The notes under the pieces were generated by a model. The model saw only the letters and a program-made list of their open reading frames with translations, searched no databases and had not been told where the DNA came from. DNA of 64,000 nucleotides from Unio delphinus. Taxonomy: Eukaryota; Mollusca; Bivalvia; Unionida; Unionidae. The stretch is from positions 9,001,001 through 9,065,000 of the forward strand of contig JAQISU010000115.1 of assembly GCA_029339505.1 (NCBI GenBank), written 5' to 3'. Below are positions 31,210-45,307 of this stretch, in pieces (the stretch's first letter is position 1; every line of letters starts with the position of its first letter). The position numbers and the translations under genes were made by a program.

Positions 31210-33590
31210 ATTAATTTAAAACCTATGTTATAAAACAGCAAAAAGAATATATGCTAAATAAAGAAATAAATTTTAAATTTAGAATATTTCGATTGTATTG
31301 TATATCCCTTACACGTGTACTGAAAAACATTACATGCGTGAAAAACGTTTTAAAAATTGTTGCATCGTGTTCAATGAACAATTCAGTCATTAATACGAAT
31401 CACATCAAAGATCACGGGCAGTTCATCGCCACTCACAATAACATTGGGTGAAGATACTGTCCTTTTCAACTAATGCATAACCCTCATGGTTTGCACGTGT
31501 CTAATATACAAATTAAACACACAGTTATATAGATCGAGATCAACCAAGTCTAAGACAACGTGAGTGGTAAATCACGTTTTGTTAACAAAGCTCGAAGCAA
31601 GCAATATGACTAGAATATTGATCAGAACAGGAAATAAAGCTGTCAAAGACATCAGTTCTAATCGGCAGTCGTGGAAAAAAAAAAAAAAACCCAACAAAGT
31701 TGATGTGTAAAAAAAACACAGCAGTAGTAGTAGTAGTTGTTGTTGTTCCAGAATTTCTTTCAAAGTCACGTCAGCACAATACTGGCTATATGGTAGCGAT
31801 TACACTTATCCAGAAATTGTAAGATATTGTATAGATTTTTAAAGGTAAGGATAATTAGAAAAATAACATATACACCAGAACTTAATTATCGAAGGCCTAC
31901 AAACCGAAGATTTTGATAAACCGAACCTGATCGAGTACGAGAACAATTGCAAAACTGAAAATATGATGAAAGCTTTCATGCAGGCTGACACGACTTGCTA
32001 TAATTATTGGTGCAAGGCAAAATAGAATTGAGCGGTTCCAACCCCACCCCCAGCCCCACTTCCTCTGCGACGACACATTATAAGTAAAGCAAAGCTAAAT
32101 TGACTTAAGTCTCACAAATATTCCTCCCCCTCTTTCGGTCAACTGGTGTAGCGTTTAAGTCACAGCAATGTCACTCCAATAACCGTCATTTACATGTACT
32201 TGCAGCTCCCAATAAACCATGATTTAATGTCAATAGTCAAGTCTAAGAAAGGCGTCTTATTATCATTACTAGAAATTATCCCCTACCTGAACATTTTCGT
32301 GGCTTTCCGTTTTCTAACGTATTTTCATTTTTCATTCTGGCTGACTGGTGAATTAGAGTTAATCTATGAGCTTCGTTTAAGTATTACCATTGGCAGATAA
32401 TCAGAATCCAATCAGGAAGTAAATTAAAGACAGCGTGCAAAATACATCTCAGTGTTTGATACCGACTCAAGCCAATCTTGAACACCTGCAAGATAGACAA
32501 CATTCTTTCAAATAAACTATGTGCATGTTAAGGATACATACTCATAGTCAGTGTGCCTATATATCAAACTATAATTTTAAAAGTACACTAAAGGATATAT
32601 GCTGGTTCATTATGTTGTCGCTGGTAGTTGCTAACGGCTGATATCACCCATTAAACCAATCAGATATGACAGCAGGTAACCATTATGTTTAACTGCGAGC
32701 ATAAGAGCAGTTTAATTATGTGTTGCACCACGTCACTTCCCCACTCCTTCTTTACAGTGAAAACTAACACATACAAAAAATAGTATTACATTCGAAAATG
32801 GATACCTTTTGCTGTCATCATTCTGCGATATTGTCGTTTTTTATTACGTTAATTACGCTTGATGCAGTTTATTAATTCCTAGCTTTCAAAAATCTATATT
32901 CCGAGAAAGGAGTTCTGTATTTCAATTAGAGATGAGATGTCAAATGCGACGAGAGTTATATTTCAAAATAAATGTCCGATGCAAGAGGATAAATCTAAAG
33001 TTTAATTCTGAAAATTAAGCTAGTACATGTACATGAAACTGTGGTTTCACTATTTTCTGCTCAATTTATTAGAACGAAAGCCTTAACTCCAAATTTGGTT
33101 TTCGAATGCTTAATGACCATTAAGCCAAGCCCTGTTTTTAATAAATGTCTTAGACTGGGAATGTTCAAGCATTTTCCTTCATGGCTCTTATTTGAGGCAT
33201 GCCTAGTACATTCTTAAAACAGTGCATTCAGTTGTATACGTGATGCGTAACGGTGACTATAATAATACTTCAGTGTGATTAAAAGGTTATGTTTGCGTGT
33301 CGTAGATAAAACACGAACATTTGATTAATTTGATCAAAACAATCCAATAAATCTTTACGAACTAATAGCAAGAAAAGTTTATGTACCTCAGCTTCAAATA
33401 TATTGCTCGCCTTTTTATATCCGAATGTTTTGCTTTTGCACAAAGTGCTGGTCACGATGCAAATATGAACCCTTTCCCCAAAAGTTCATTTTAAAAAATA
33501 AAAAAGTATTTTATTATAAACAGCTTGACGAAATTGAACATAGTCATTTTATACATATTATATATGGCTCGAGACTTGAAGAAAACGTGT
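31210..33590. other. Unit 1 sequence without recognised gene
   Basis: Homologous to 41755-44140. Weakly similar to the left half of its own unit (see finding on older sub-units). Open frames here are not supported by domain or conservation. Confidence 0.45.
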
Positions 33591-33599
33591 ACATAAGTA

Positions 33600-34430
33600 C
33601 AGATGACCGGCACAATGTCTTAGACGCCTATCGATATTGAATAATGTAGATACTATTAAGTAACTAAGAATGGTGTACATGTCTCATATCAATTATAAAA
33701 ACCACACAATCCCGAAACAACTAATTAATAATAAATCAATATATTTAACAACCGTCACAACAACAAATACACCAGCTAAAACTGTCATGATAGCCTCAAA
33801 TTAGAAATTGTGACAGTTCACAAATTGCACAACGTACCATGATACATTATTGGCTTGTATAAATAATGAAATCAAACTGACTTTACGTTACTATTGCTCA
33901 CCCACCCACACATCTTCAAGTTGTATCCAATGGAGTATGCAAACAAGAAGGAAAAAAAATATATATACATACATACATAAATGCACGCAACATACATACA
34001 TACATACATACATACATACATACATACATACATACATACATACATACATACATACATACATACATACAGATGACCAGCACAACTTCATAGACGCCTATCG
34101 ATATTGAATAATGTAGATACTGTTAAATAACTACGAATGGTGTACATGTTTCAGATCAATTATAAAAACTACATAATCCCGAAACAACTAATTAATAATG
34201 AATGAATATATGAAACAATTGTAACAAAACAGCAAAATTCTCATGATAGCCTCACATTAGAAACTTTGACAGTTGTCAAACTACACAACTTTTCCATGAT
34301 ACAGTATTGGCTGTGTAAAAATAAGGAGATAAAACTGAATATACGTTACTATTTTCTCACCCACCCACACATTTCTAAGTTCTAACCAAGGAATGATGCA
34401 AACAAGAAAGGAAAGTAAAAAGGTACATAC
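33600..34430. repeat. Local tandem duplication (about 470 bp) separated by CATA microsatellites
   Basis: Sequence from CAGATGACCGGCACAA to CACCCACCCACACATC occurs at about 33600-33960 and again at 34068-34425. Each copy ends in a (CATA)n tract (33960-34068; 34424-34500). Unit 2 has one copy (44140-44495). Confidence 0.85.
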
Positions 34431-34566
34431 ATACATACATACATACATACATACATACATACATACATACATACAGACAGACAGACAGACAGATAGATAT
34501 ACAGACATACATACATACATATATACAGACAGACAGACAGACAGATATACAGACATACAGACAGAC
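34424..34566. repeat. (CATA)n / (CAGA)n compound microsatellite
   Basis: CATA repeats pass into interleaved CAGA and GATA variants; unit 2 has only a short CAGA run at 44497-44521. Confidence 0.95.
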
Positions 34567-35116
34567 AACAAAAAGATTAAATTCATATACGTCATTAATG
34601 CTGAATTGACGTTTAGTGATGGGAACCCTGTGGGATAAAAAACTAAACATTATCGTTCCAAGTAATGTTTTCCCAATAACAAAGACGCAGTCTTTAAAAA
34701 TACCTAGTGAGTAAATATCTAGTGACCATATATTATACAGCGTTATCTTGAAGCCTGCAAGCTTTTGTTTTGTATTGGGTTCTGTTTTGTAACAACAAAC
34801 AGTTAGCACTACTGACTCTATTCAATTGTACTGTGTTGGTGACATACAATACGATTCCATGGTTGAATGGCTAACTGTTATGTTTAAGTTACTGAATAGA
34901 ATGATCTACAAAGGGATCAGATCAGGATAAAACGTTCTTAATACTTACTTGGAATATACCTACGGATTAACTCATTTACTGTGATTGGTAAATTAATATT
35001 CTCTTTAGATTTAGTATAAATTAAATATCAACGTCCTCACAAACATAGGAAATAAATTAGTCAATGTTCTAACCATTCTAAATGTGTCTTGTTTCTCCTA
35101 CAAATTCTTCATAAAT

Positions 35117-35120
<4 letters not shown>

Positions 35121-35182
<62 letters not shown>
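35121..35182. repeat. (CT)n microsatellite
   Basis: About 31 units, homologue at 45073-45122. Confidence 0.96.
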
Positions 35183-35183
<1 letters not shown>

Positions 35184-35719
35184 GTACAACTAATAATTGT
35201 GCAAGATTGCTTTACAAACAACTCAATATGCTTATAATTAAACTACGAATATGAGGAAGATACGTTTCGAATTTATTGTTTATTGTGCTATCAATGTATA
35301 TAGATCACATTGGGACAAAAAACATTTTAATTTGATTAGAGGGTTGCGCATGTATGTGTGTGTGTATGTGTGTGTGTATGTGTGTGTGTGTGTGTGCTTA
35401 CATCTGATAAACCAGTTATTAACTGAGTAAGGTAGGTAAAGATGGGTACATTGACAGAAAAACATTTCTTCCTTTGAAATCATTACATGCAGATAATATG
35501 AGTTATGCACATTGTGCAAATATAATCTTGAACATCAACTGTATCGAAACTTAATTAGGAAAAGACAGCGGGAAAAATGGCAATTAATATGCAAAACGAT
35601 GGACAGATAGAAAGAAACATCTCAATAGCTTATGACCACTGACCAGGTAAACTACAACGTGAGATTTAATAGCTACATTTTAGCATAAATAGTAAGTCGG
35701 TGTCCTGCTTAAGTCACAT

Positions 35720-36223
35720 TTGCAATATCAGTATTTCCTTATGTGTGTCTGCCTATTTGTGTCTCACTGTCTTCCGAAAAAACATAATGATAGTCGCTGA
35801 ATCAGAAATATAGGAATATGCTACGACTTCTTTATCAGTACATATAGATTACGTATCATACATATTATGACCTCAATGAGAAATTGGTACCTCCTGTGCC
35901 AAAAAAAGCAAATTAAATGAAGATTTCACTTTTAAATAAACAAAGCCGTGCTTCAGTTATAACACTTTTGAAACGAACATACACTCAAACAATTTGGTAG
36001 ATATTATATGTAATCCCAGATCCCCCTCCCCATCTTAAACCAATGTCCACACATATCAAATATTGCTATCTGCTCGGCAACCATTTCAAGATGTTAACCT
36101 GAGAAATAATAACATATTGATCAAACAAACGGAAACATTTACAACAATGAATGTATGTCATAAAATTCATTACAGCATTGTAACAGCTTCCATAAATAAT
36201 TAGCAAAAGAAAATTATCGTCAA

Positions 36224-36288
<65 letters not shown>

Positions 36289-36690
36289 AACTGTTGCAGC
36301 ATTGTAATCGTTGGAAGGTTGCATCATCCTTCCTTATAACTGGAATTTATTTGTCAGTGATACCAGTACATTTCATTTACCTTAATTTTATGTTTGCTTT
36401 CCTTTTCCTACCATATCTTCCCTTACCATCCAATCTGTCTGGTGCATTCGAGTTACTCGTAGAACTTCGTCCAAATATTTTTTTTAATAACCATGGGCAT
36501 ATAAACACAATGTAACCAGGACCTAAATTAAACTTAATACATAACATATATTTCTCCCCACAATACGAGGCCTCCTCAACCAATTCTTGAACTGTATACT
36601 AAGAAATTTAAATTTACCATTGCAAGCCTGATATTGGTATGTATGTACATGCCTAAACACGTTTATGGTACCGTATTCTCTCTCTCTCTC

Positions 36691-36756
<66 letters not shown>

Positions 36757-36920
36757 GGAAAAATTCATGCACCAACCCGACCTGTAACAATTTACTTTGG
36801 TATTTTAACAATGTTCTAAAAGTCCATTGAGTGATGCTTGTGATGATATCGATAACGGTTGATTTCACTATTGAAACTGTTCAAATATGTAAGTCACTAG
36901 ACATCAATTAAGGAGATTAA
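35720..36920. other. Spacer between duplicated units, with two (CT)n tracts
   Basis: CT tracts at 36227-36288 and 36677-36750. The stretch 36300-36540 is a diverged third relative of 32240-32440 and 28470-28500 (shared ACCATGGGCA and CTATGAGCTTCG-like phrases), so it is probably the broken edge of an older unit. Confidence 0.6.
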
Positions 36921-36975
36921 TTATGAGAATAAGATCGCGTTAGCCATTACGATATACCACTCCACAATTCCCCTA

Positions 36976-37312
36976 TAATACCCCCCATACTATACCCCCA
37001 TACTACACCCCGATACTATACCCCAATACTACACCTCTATACTACACCCCAATATTACACTCCCATACTACACCCCCATACTAAACCCCAATACTACACA
37101 CCCATAATATGCCCCCATACTACACCCCAATACTACACCCCAAATACTACACCTCCATACTACACCACCCATACTATACCCCCATAAATCAACCCCATAC
37201 TATACCCCCATACTACACACCCATATTATACCCCAATACTAGACCTCAATAGTACACCCCCATACTTTACCCAGTATTACAACACCATACTACAGCCCCA
37301 TACTAAACCCGA
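36976..37312. repeat. C-rich minisatellite (ATACTACACCCCA)n, unit 2 copy
   Basis: As in unit 1 but about 100 bp longer, so array length has changed since duplication. Confidence 0.93.
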
Positions 37313-38399
37313 TAGGAGTGAATTATATTTGTCCCGAAAGCTTGCCTACTAACACAAACCTTATAAAGATTGATGTGGTACAAAACATCTTTTTTATATC
37401 AAACTATACTTTTTGAAAATACCTTGCTGACTATTACCACCGAAAATAACTAAAAAATTTTCGTTTAACTTTGGAATGTATTTCCTGGACATAGCAAATA
37501 CACAACAATATTAAAAAAATGGGCTTAGAGTACGGTATGCACACAGACTCGAAATAAAATCTCATAGAGCAAATTCAGAAAATGGCTTGGTCTTTAAACT
37601 CGTTCTAAAACTGACCTTTGAATGATATTATATCCTATAAATCAATACTACTGCCTTGGTAGAACTGCAGTCGAACGTCATTTAACCTTCACATTGTAGT
37701 TCACCATGACAATACATGTATATGTAAAGTATACAAACGTACACACACACATATGTGGGTTGGGGGTAATGTAGATTATAGTTGATTTTACCTTTGCACA
37801 GGATCGAATATGTCACTCGACAGTCATCATAAAGATTATATACGAGAATAGCATCCCATCCATTATTGGTTGTAACACCCGAACTCCACGCCTCCTTTTT
37901 ATAGAGATTTTATACCTAATAGGGGTTAATTATATTTATTTTTTAAATCTTGTCTCTCCCGGTACAAAACCTATCAAATTAGATTACGTGCTTGAATAGA
38001 TCTGTGAACGTTAGGTTTATTATTTTATACTTTGGGACCAATACTTGATGATCATTATTGCCCATAATGGCTACAGTTTCTTTTGACTTAGTTCAAGTTT
38101 AATGGAATGTATTAATTGCAAATATTCTTAAAATTAAGTTGAATATTTATATTAATATAGATTATTTTACATGCAAATCAATCGAAATGTGCACATTCAC
38201 ATAAGTTCAAAGTGTTAATGCGGCATGTTGTATGGTGTTTAAAAGTTATAATAAGATACTTTTAACCTTAGCTTTACTTAAGTTTATAATAATAATTGTC
38301 AAAACAAATTGTACCATGTTAGCATACACTGGAACGGAATGTACTGTGCATCCTCAGTACATCATTCCTACATTAATTCATTGAAAACACATGCATTCA

Positions 38400-38465
<66 letters not shown>
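38400..38465. repeat. (TA)n microsatellite
   Basis: About 32 units at the homologous position to 27192. Confidence 0.97.
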
Positions 38466-38468
<3 letters not shown>

Positions 38469-39961
38469 TGATATGCATGTTTGATATGCATATCCGCAGA
38501 ATTTAAAGCCTGACAATACATATTTATAGTGCCACATTCATCCATTAGGACATTACGCACACGAACATAATAAATGGTTTCTGTCTTGCTCCACGTCAAC
38601 TGTACCACTCACACATCCTTAAGAACAGCAGCGTCGCATTGATCTAGTAGCTCCCATCTAGTGATTCACGTCCTCTTAAAGTGTATATGTGTATTAATCT
38701 TTAATAACTACCACCCAAAATACACGTTTTATTCTTCTTTTCATACTTCCTATACATGTTCATATTCAAGCAATACGTAACGTTGATGCAGTTAATTAGA
38801 TTATACAAAATAAACATCAGATTCATTTGACTATCCATGGAGTGCTTCTGATTGCTGTCGAAATAATCTGGTGTTATGCAGTCTCTATAAATGTTAGCAA
38901 AGGAGTTGTCTATAATGTATACTTTTCTTTATGCATCAGAAATTCATGCCTACATCGTCTAATTTTTGTATCGATAACACCCTGGACAATTATCGTTGGT
39001 GGCATTACCTATGATTTGATGCACCATATTTTTTTTTACCTTTCAGACAACTAAGTTGAGAATAAGGAGTTGAGTATTATAATTACATCTGAAATGTCAA
39101 ATAAAAGAGTTATATTAAGGCCGAGATGTCAAAGACGACGTGTGCGTTACAGCTGAGATGTCACATGCACTTGTATAAATCTCAAGTTGTATAGTGAAAA
39201 TTAGGCTATTACATGTACATCAAACTGTAGTTTAACGAACTGGTGTGATCTTTACCTATAAGAAAGAGTAGTCATCAACCTGAACTTCAACCTCAGTATT
39301 AAATTCTTTAATGATCTTCAGACCATGCCGGTATTTTTTGACAAACTGTCTTAATCAATAGTCAAGACATATTTTGATATTAATTAATTTCTTTACAGGC
39401 ATACAAACTTAAACAGAGCCTTAAATTAATCTGGATGGCTAGTTATATAGATGTCATACTATGCTGATTCTGATAATATTTAAGTACAATTAAAAAGTAC
39501 AATAGTTTTGGAATGTATGATAAATTAATCGGAATTAACAAGTCTTTACAAGGTCATAGAAAAGCCAACACAATTCAAAATTCAGGAATGTGTTTTAATG
39601 TCTGCATGTCATTTGATACAAAGGGATGCTCATGCGTTATAAGAATTTCTTTTAAATATTAACTTTAGTAACCATGGGCAGATTACCCATAATCCAACCA
39701 GAAAGTAAAAGAAAGGTAATACCGGTAATACACAATTTATTTTTATACACAACACCAGATTTCTTCTACTGATTGTTGAACTCTATACTAAGCAATTTTG
39801 CAAACACACCTGAGTAAAATCAATCAGTCTGTTCCGAACAGTTTGATAAAATTTGAAAAATAGTTGTCATCTATGTATTTTTCAAGAGGTTCAATTTGAT
39901 TTGATGGTTTTAAACCCATCGCCTCTGCCGCAATAGGGGTCTAGCTATATCTCCTACCCCT

Positions 39962-40045
39962 TTATGTCAAATGCGAGAGTTTAATACAGCCGATATGTCA
40001 AATACAATAGTTTCAATTCAGCCTATATGTCAAATGCGAGAAGAC
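39962..40045. repeat. Tandem repeat, about 35 bp, 3 copies (unit 2)
   Basis: Partner of 28765-28850. Confidence 0.78.
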
Positions 40046-40920
40046 AATTTCAAGTCATATCCTGACAATCAGACTATAATGTGTACATCAAGTTTTAATT
40101 TATGGTCGTTCTTTCAGCTTTACTAGCTGGAAAAAACTTATTAAAATCTCGACCCCAACTCCAAACGTGCGCATTTAATTTTCGTATCCTAAGGTCCTTT
40201 TTGACACTCAAGTATGTTTACGATGAAAATTTCGACCTTTTCTCTATATGATTATTTTAAGAACTTAAACACTCTTATGAAATTGAAATATGTTGCGTTC
40301 AAAATAGTTGTATTCCATGTCATTTTTGATCTAGGCTTGACCGAGTGTGTCAACTGCTACAGATGGCTAGCTCTACTTCGAAGCGTCTTTTTGTATTGTG
40401 AAGTCTATATACTGAATAGTAACTATAGGAGGTGTGCATGTCTCCAATCAATTTTATGAACAATATAAACCCAAAACAATACATATATCAATATCTGTAA
40501 TTATTCTAACAATAATAGCTAAACCAAATCGAATGATAGCGTAAAGTTAGCGATATGGGCAGAGTTCAAATTACCAACCACTACCCTGATATCATTTTGA
40601 CAGTGTTTAAGAAATGAGATCAACCTGAATATACTTTACGATCCGCCCCGTACTCTCTCTCTCTCTATTTTATATCCAAGTAGATACAAATAAGAAATAA
40701 AATTAATAATGTAAAACAAAAACTGAAAATACAAACCCACACCCACCTTCTTATAAGTTCACAGCTGTACATTGAAACAAATCGGAACTTAAGAATCAAT
40801 TGATGAAAATCATGAGCAGGACCGGCTCTGGCCAAGAAAGAGCCCCATGAGAGGAGAGTCGTAGGCCCACACCCTCCATATCTCAAACGTTTCCACTTTT
40901 ATGATTCGTATACTTCCATG

Positions 40921-41696
40921 GGTATCCCGTCGTTAGCGCGCAGGTTAAAATCGAGCTGACAAATGCGCGCCAATAGAAGCGCGCACCGACAATTGCGCGC
41001 ATCACAAGCGCGCCGTCTAAAGCGCGCAAGGCAGAAATTTTAAAAGTCAATATGTAAAATAAGAATGATTCATACGTATAAATAATTCATACAGAAGAAA
41101 ATAATCTGGTATTTAACTAAGGTTTACTATTATTAAAATGATTTACGGTTTATTATCTTTATTACTGTTCAAAAACGTTATGTGCATAATCAATACAAAC
41201 AAACAAGGCAAAAAATTAAATATTAAAATTAATTTCAGTTTATTATATCTACCACTTTTCAAGTTGCAACGTTATGTGGGATTCCGCGTAGATATTCGAT
41301 CAATGGTACGTTGCCATATGTTGGAACCAAAGCTAGCAGACGTCGATTAAACAGTGATTCAAACCATTTGTTTATTTCTACTCAAAATTAAGATTGTACA
41401 AACTTTGATGTCTGCTCAAACTGATTCAAACTTTTAGTTTATTTCTACTAAATATAAAGATTCTACCCTTTTTTGGTTTTTGCTCACTAGAAAATGGCAT
41501 ATGGAGTTTATCGATCAAGGTATCAAAGTGAACATTATGTTTCATTCGAAATGAGACATGTATCAATCAAATTCATAATAACAGTTAAATCTTATAGTTT
41601 ATGCTGCTCGCTTTCGACGGCGCGCATTTGAGGGGCATATTTCGCTGCTCGCTTTTGTCGGTGCGCTTTTGACCTGCGCGCTAACGAAGGAGTGCC
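40921..41696. mobile_element. Complete Mutator-like non-autonomous element (776 bp) with 9-bp target duplication
   Basis: Termini are inverted repeats: left GGTATCCCGTCGTTAGCGCG, right (reverse complement) GGCACTCCTTCGTTAGCGCG, both followed by CAGGT. The 9-bp sequence ACTTCCATG flanks it at 40912-40920 and 41697-41705. A 9-bp duplication and GG-ended termini fit the Mutator (MULE) superfamily. Subterminal zones carry repeated GCGCGC sites. There is no transposase frame, so it needs an autonomous partner. Confidence 0.82.
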
Positions 41697-44496
41697 ACTT
41701 CCATGAGATGAACATAAATACGGAAAAGATTACGGTAAACAGTGTTTGTCCATTAATTTAAAACCTATGTTATAAAACAGCAAAAAGAATATATGCTGAA
41801 TAAAGAAATAAATTTTAATTTTAGAATATTTCGATTGTATTGTGTATCCCTTACACGTCTACTGAAAACAATTACATGCGTGAAAAACGTTTTAAAAATT
41901 GTTGCATCGTGTTAAATGAACAATTCAGTCATTAATACGAATCACATCAAAGATCATGGGCAGTCATCGCCACTCACAGTAACATTGGGTGAAGATACTG
42001 TACTTTTCAACTATTGCATAACCCTCATGGTTTGCACGTGTCTAATATACAAATTAAACATACAGTTGGATAGATCGAGATCAGCCAAGTCTAAGACAAC
42101 GTGAGTGGTAAATCACTTTTTGTTGACAAAACTCGAAACAAAAAATATGACTAGAATATTGATCAGAACAGGAAATAAAGCTGTCAAAGGCATCAGTTCT
42201 AATCGGCAGTCGTGGATTACAACAACAACAACAACAAAAAAACAACCAACAAAGTTGATTTATAAAAATCTCACAGCAGTAGTAGTTGTTGTTTTTGTTC
42301 CAGCATTTCATTTAAAGTCACGTCAGCACAATACTGGCTATATGGTACCGATTACACTTGTCCATAAATTGTAAGATATTGTATAGATTTTTTAAAGGTA
42401 AGGCTAATTAGAAAAATAAGATATACACCAGAAAGTAATTATCGAAGGCCTACAACCCGAAGATTTTGATGAACCAAACCTGAACGAGTACGAGAACAAT
42501 TGCAAAACTGAAAATATGATGCAAGCTTTCATGCAGGCTGACACGACTTGCTATAATTATTGGTGCAAGGCGAAATAGAATTGTGCGGTTCCAACCCCAC
42601 CCCCAGCCCCATTTCCTCTGCGACGACACATTATAAGTAAAGCAAAGCGAAATTGGCTTAAGTCTCGCAAATATTCCTCCCCCTCTTTCGGCCAACTAGT
42701 GTAGCGTTTAAGTCACAGCAATGTCACACCAATAGCCGTCATTTACATGTACTTGCAGCTCCCAATAAACCATAATTTAATGTTAATAGTCAAGTCTAAC
42801 AAACGCGTCTTATTACCAATACAAGAAAATCTCCCCTACCTGAACATTTTCGTTGCTTTCCGTTTTCTAACTTATTCTCTTTTTTCATCCTGGCTGACTT
42901 GTTAATTCGAGTTAATCTAAGAGCTTAGTTTAAGTATTATTTGTTAACTAACCATGGGCAGATAATCAGAATCCAATCAGGAAGTAAATTAAAGACAGCG
43001 CGCAAAATACATCTCAGTGTTTGATACCGACTCAAGCCAATCTTGAACACCTGTAAGATAGACAACATTCTTTCAAATAAACTATGTCATGTTAAAGATA
43101 CATACTCATAGTCAGTGTGCCTATATATCAAACTATAATTTTAAAAGTACACTAAAGGATATACGTTGGTCCATTATGTGGTCCATGGTAGTTGCTAACG
43201 GCTGATATCACCCTTTAAACCGATTAGATATGATAGCAGATAACCATTATATTTAACTTCGAGAATAAGAGCAATTTAATTATGTGTTGCACCACGCCAC
43301 TTCCCCACTCATTATTTACAGTGAAAACTAACTTATAAAAATAATATTTTTACACTAGAAAATAGATACCTTTTGCTGTCATCATCCTGCGCCATCGTCG
43401 TTGTTTTTAAACGTTGATTATGCTTGATGCAGTTTATTATTTCATATCTTTCAAATAACTATGTTCGGAGAAAGGTGTTCCGTATTTGAATTACAGTTGA
43501 GATGTCAATTGCGACGAGAATAATATTTCAAAAGAAATGTCCAATGCAAGAGGATAAATCTAATGGTTAATTCTGAAAATCAAGCTATTACATGCACATC
43601 AAACAGTGGTTTCACTATTTTCTGCTCTCCTTATTAGAAAGAAAGCCTTAACTCCAAATTCGGTTTTCGAATACTTAATGACCATTAAGCCAAGCACTGT
43701 TTTTATTAAATGTCTTAGACTGGTAATATTCAAGTATTGTTTTCATGGCTCTTATTTGTGTCGCGCCTAGCACATTCTTAAAACAGTACATTCATTTGTA
43801 TACGTGATGCATAACGATGACTTTAAAAATACTTCAGTGTGAATGAAAAGGTTATGTTTGCGCGCCATAGACAAAAGACATTTGATTAATTTGATCCAAA
43901 AAATTCAATCTTTCAAACTAATAGCAAGAAAAGTTTATCTATCTCAGCTTCAAATATATTGCTTGCCTTTTAATATCTGCTGTTCATGATGCAGATATGA
44001 ACCCTTTCCTTAAAGGTTCTTTTTAAAAAATAAAAAAGTATTGTGTTATAAACAGCTTGACGAAATTGAAAATAGTTTTTTTATATAGATATTATAGATA
44101 TTATATATGGCTCGAGACTTCAACTAAACGTGTACATAAGTACAGATGACCGGCACAATATCTTAGACGCCTATCGATATTGAATAATGTAGATACTGGT
44201 ATGTAACTAAGAATGGTGTACATGTCTCATATCAGTTATAAAAAAAATCCACATAAACAACTAATTAATAATGAATCAATATATTAAACATTTGTAACAT
44301 AAACAGATAAACTCTCATGATAGTCTCGCATTAGAATCTTTGACAGTTGTCAAACTACACAACTTTACCATGATACATTATTAGCTGTGTAAATATAAGG
44401 ACATCAAACTGAATATACGTTACTATTTGCTCACCCACCCACACATCTCCAAGTTCCAACCAAGGGAGTATGAAAAAAGAAAGGAAAGTAAAAAGG

Positions 44497-44521
44497 TACA
44501 GACAGACAGACAGACAGACAA
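44497..44521. repeat. Short (CAGA)n tract
   Basis: About 6 units; counterpart of the long tract at 34424-34566. Confidence 0.9.
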
Positions 44522-45070
44522 GCATACAACAAAAAGATTAAATTCAAATATTATCATTAATATCGAATTTACGTCTAGTAAATCTGAGCCCTGTCGGATA
44601 AAAAAAAACACAACATTATCGTTGCAAGTAATGTTTTCCCAACACCAAAGACGCAGTCTTTACAAATACCTAGTGAGTAAATATCAAGTGACCATACATT
44701 ATACAGCTCTATCCTGAAGCCTGCAAGCTTTTGTTTTGTATTGGGTTCTGTTTTGTAACAACAGCACTACTGACTCAATTCAATTGTACTGTGTTGGTGA
44801 CATACAATACGATTCCATGGTTGAATGGCTAACTGTTATGTTTAAGTTACTGAATAGAATGATCTACAAAAGGATAAGGTCAGGAAAAAACGTTCTAAAT
44901 GCTTACGTGGAATATACATACGGATTAACTGATTTACTGTGATTGGAAATTAATATTCTCTTTAGATTTAGTATAAATTAAATATCAACGTCCTCAAAAA
45001 CAGCAAATAAAATGATCAATTTTCTAACCATTCTTTATGTGTCTATTTTGCTTCCTACAAAGTCTTCATG

Positions 45071-45072
<2 letters not shown>

Positions 45073-45122
<50 letters not shown>
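45073..45122. repeat. (CT)n microsatellite
   Basis: About 25 units; homologue of 35121-35182. Confidence 0.96.
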
Positions 45123-45126
<4 letters not shown>

Positions 45127-45307
45127 ACAACGAATAATTGTGCAGGATTGCTTTGCACACAACACAATATGCTTAGAATTAAACTAAGACTATAACGAAA
45201 ATACGTTTCGAATTTATTGGTCATAGTGATATCACTGTATATCGATTACATTGGGACAAAAACCGTTTTAATTTCATTAGTTGGTTGCCTAGGACGTCTA
45301 TATGTAT

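Larger units (their letters stand above)
25806..35720. repeat. Segmental duplication, unit 1 (about 9.9 kb)
   Basis: Homologous in order and orientation to 36922-46625. Anchor pairs: TTATGAGAATAAGATCGCG (25806/36922), the minisatellite (25862/36976), the TA tract (27192/38400), the LINE site (29378/40580), the GCGCGC element (30853/40921), CT tract (35121/45073) and the TAGTCGGTGTCCTGC block (35695/46605). No convincing host gene inside. Extra in this unit: a LINE, a local duplication at 33600-34430 and a GA tract. Confidence 0.93.
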
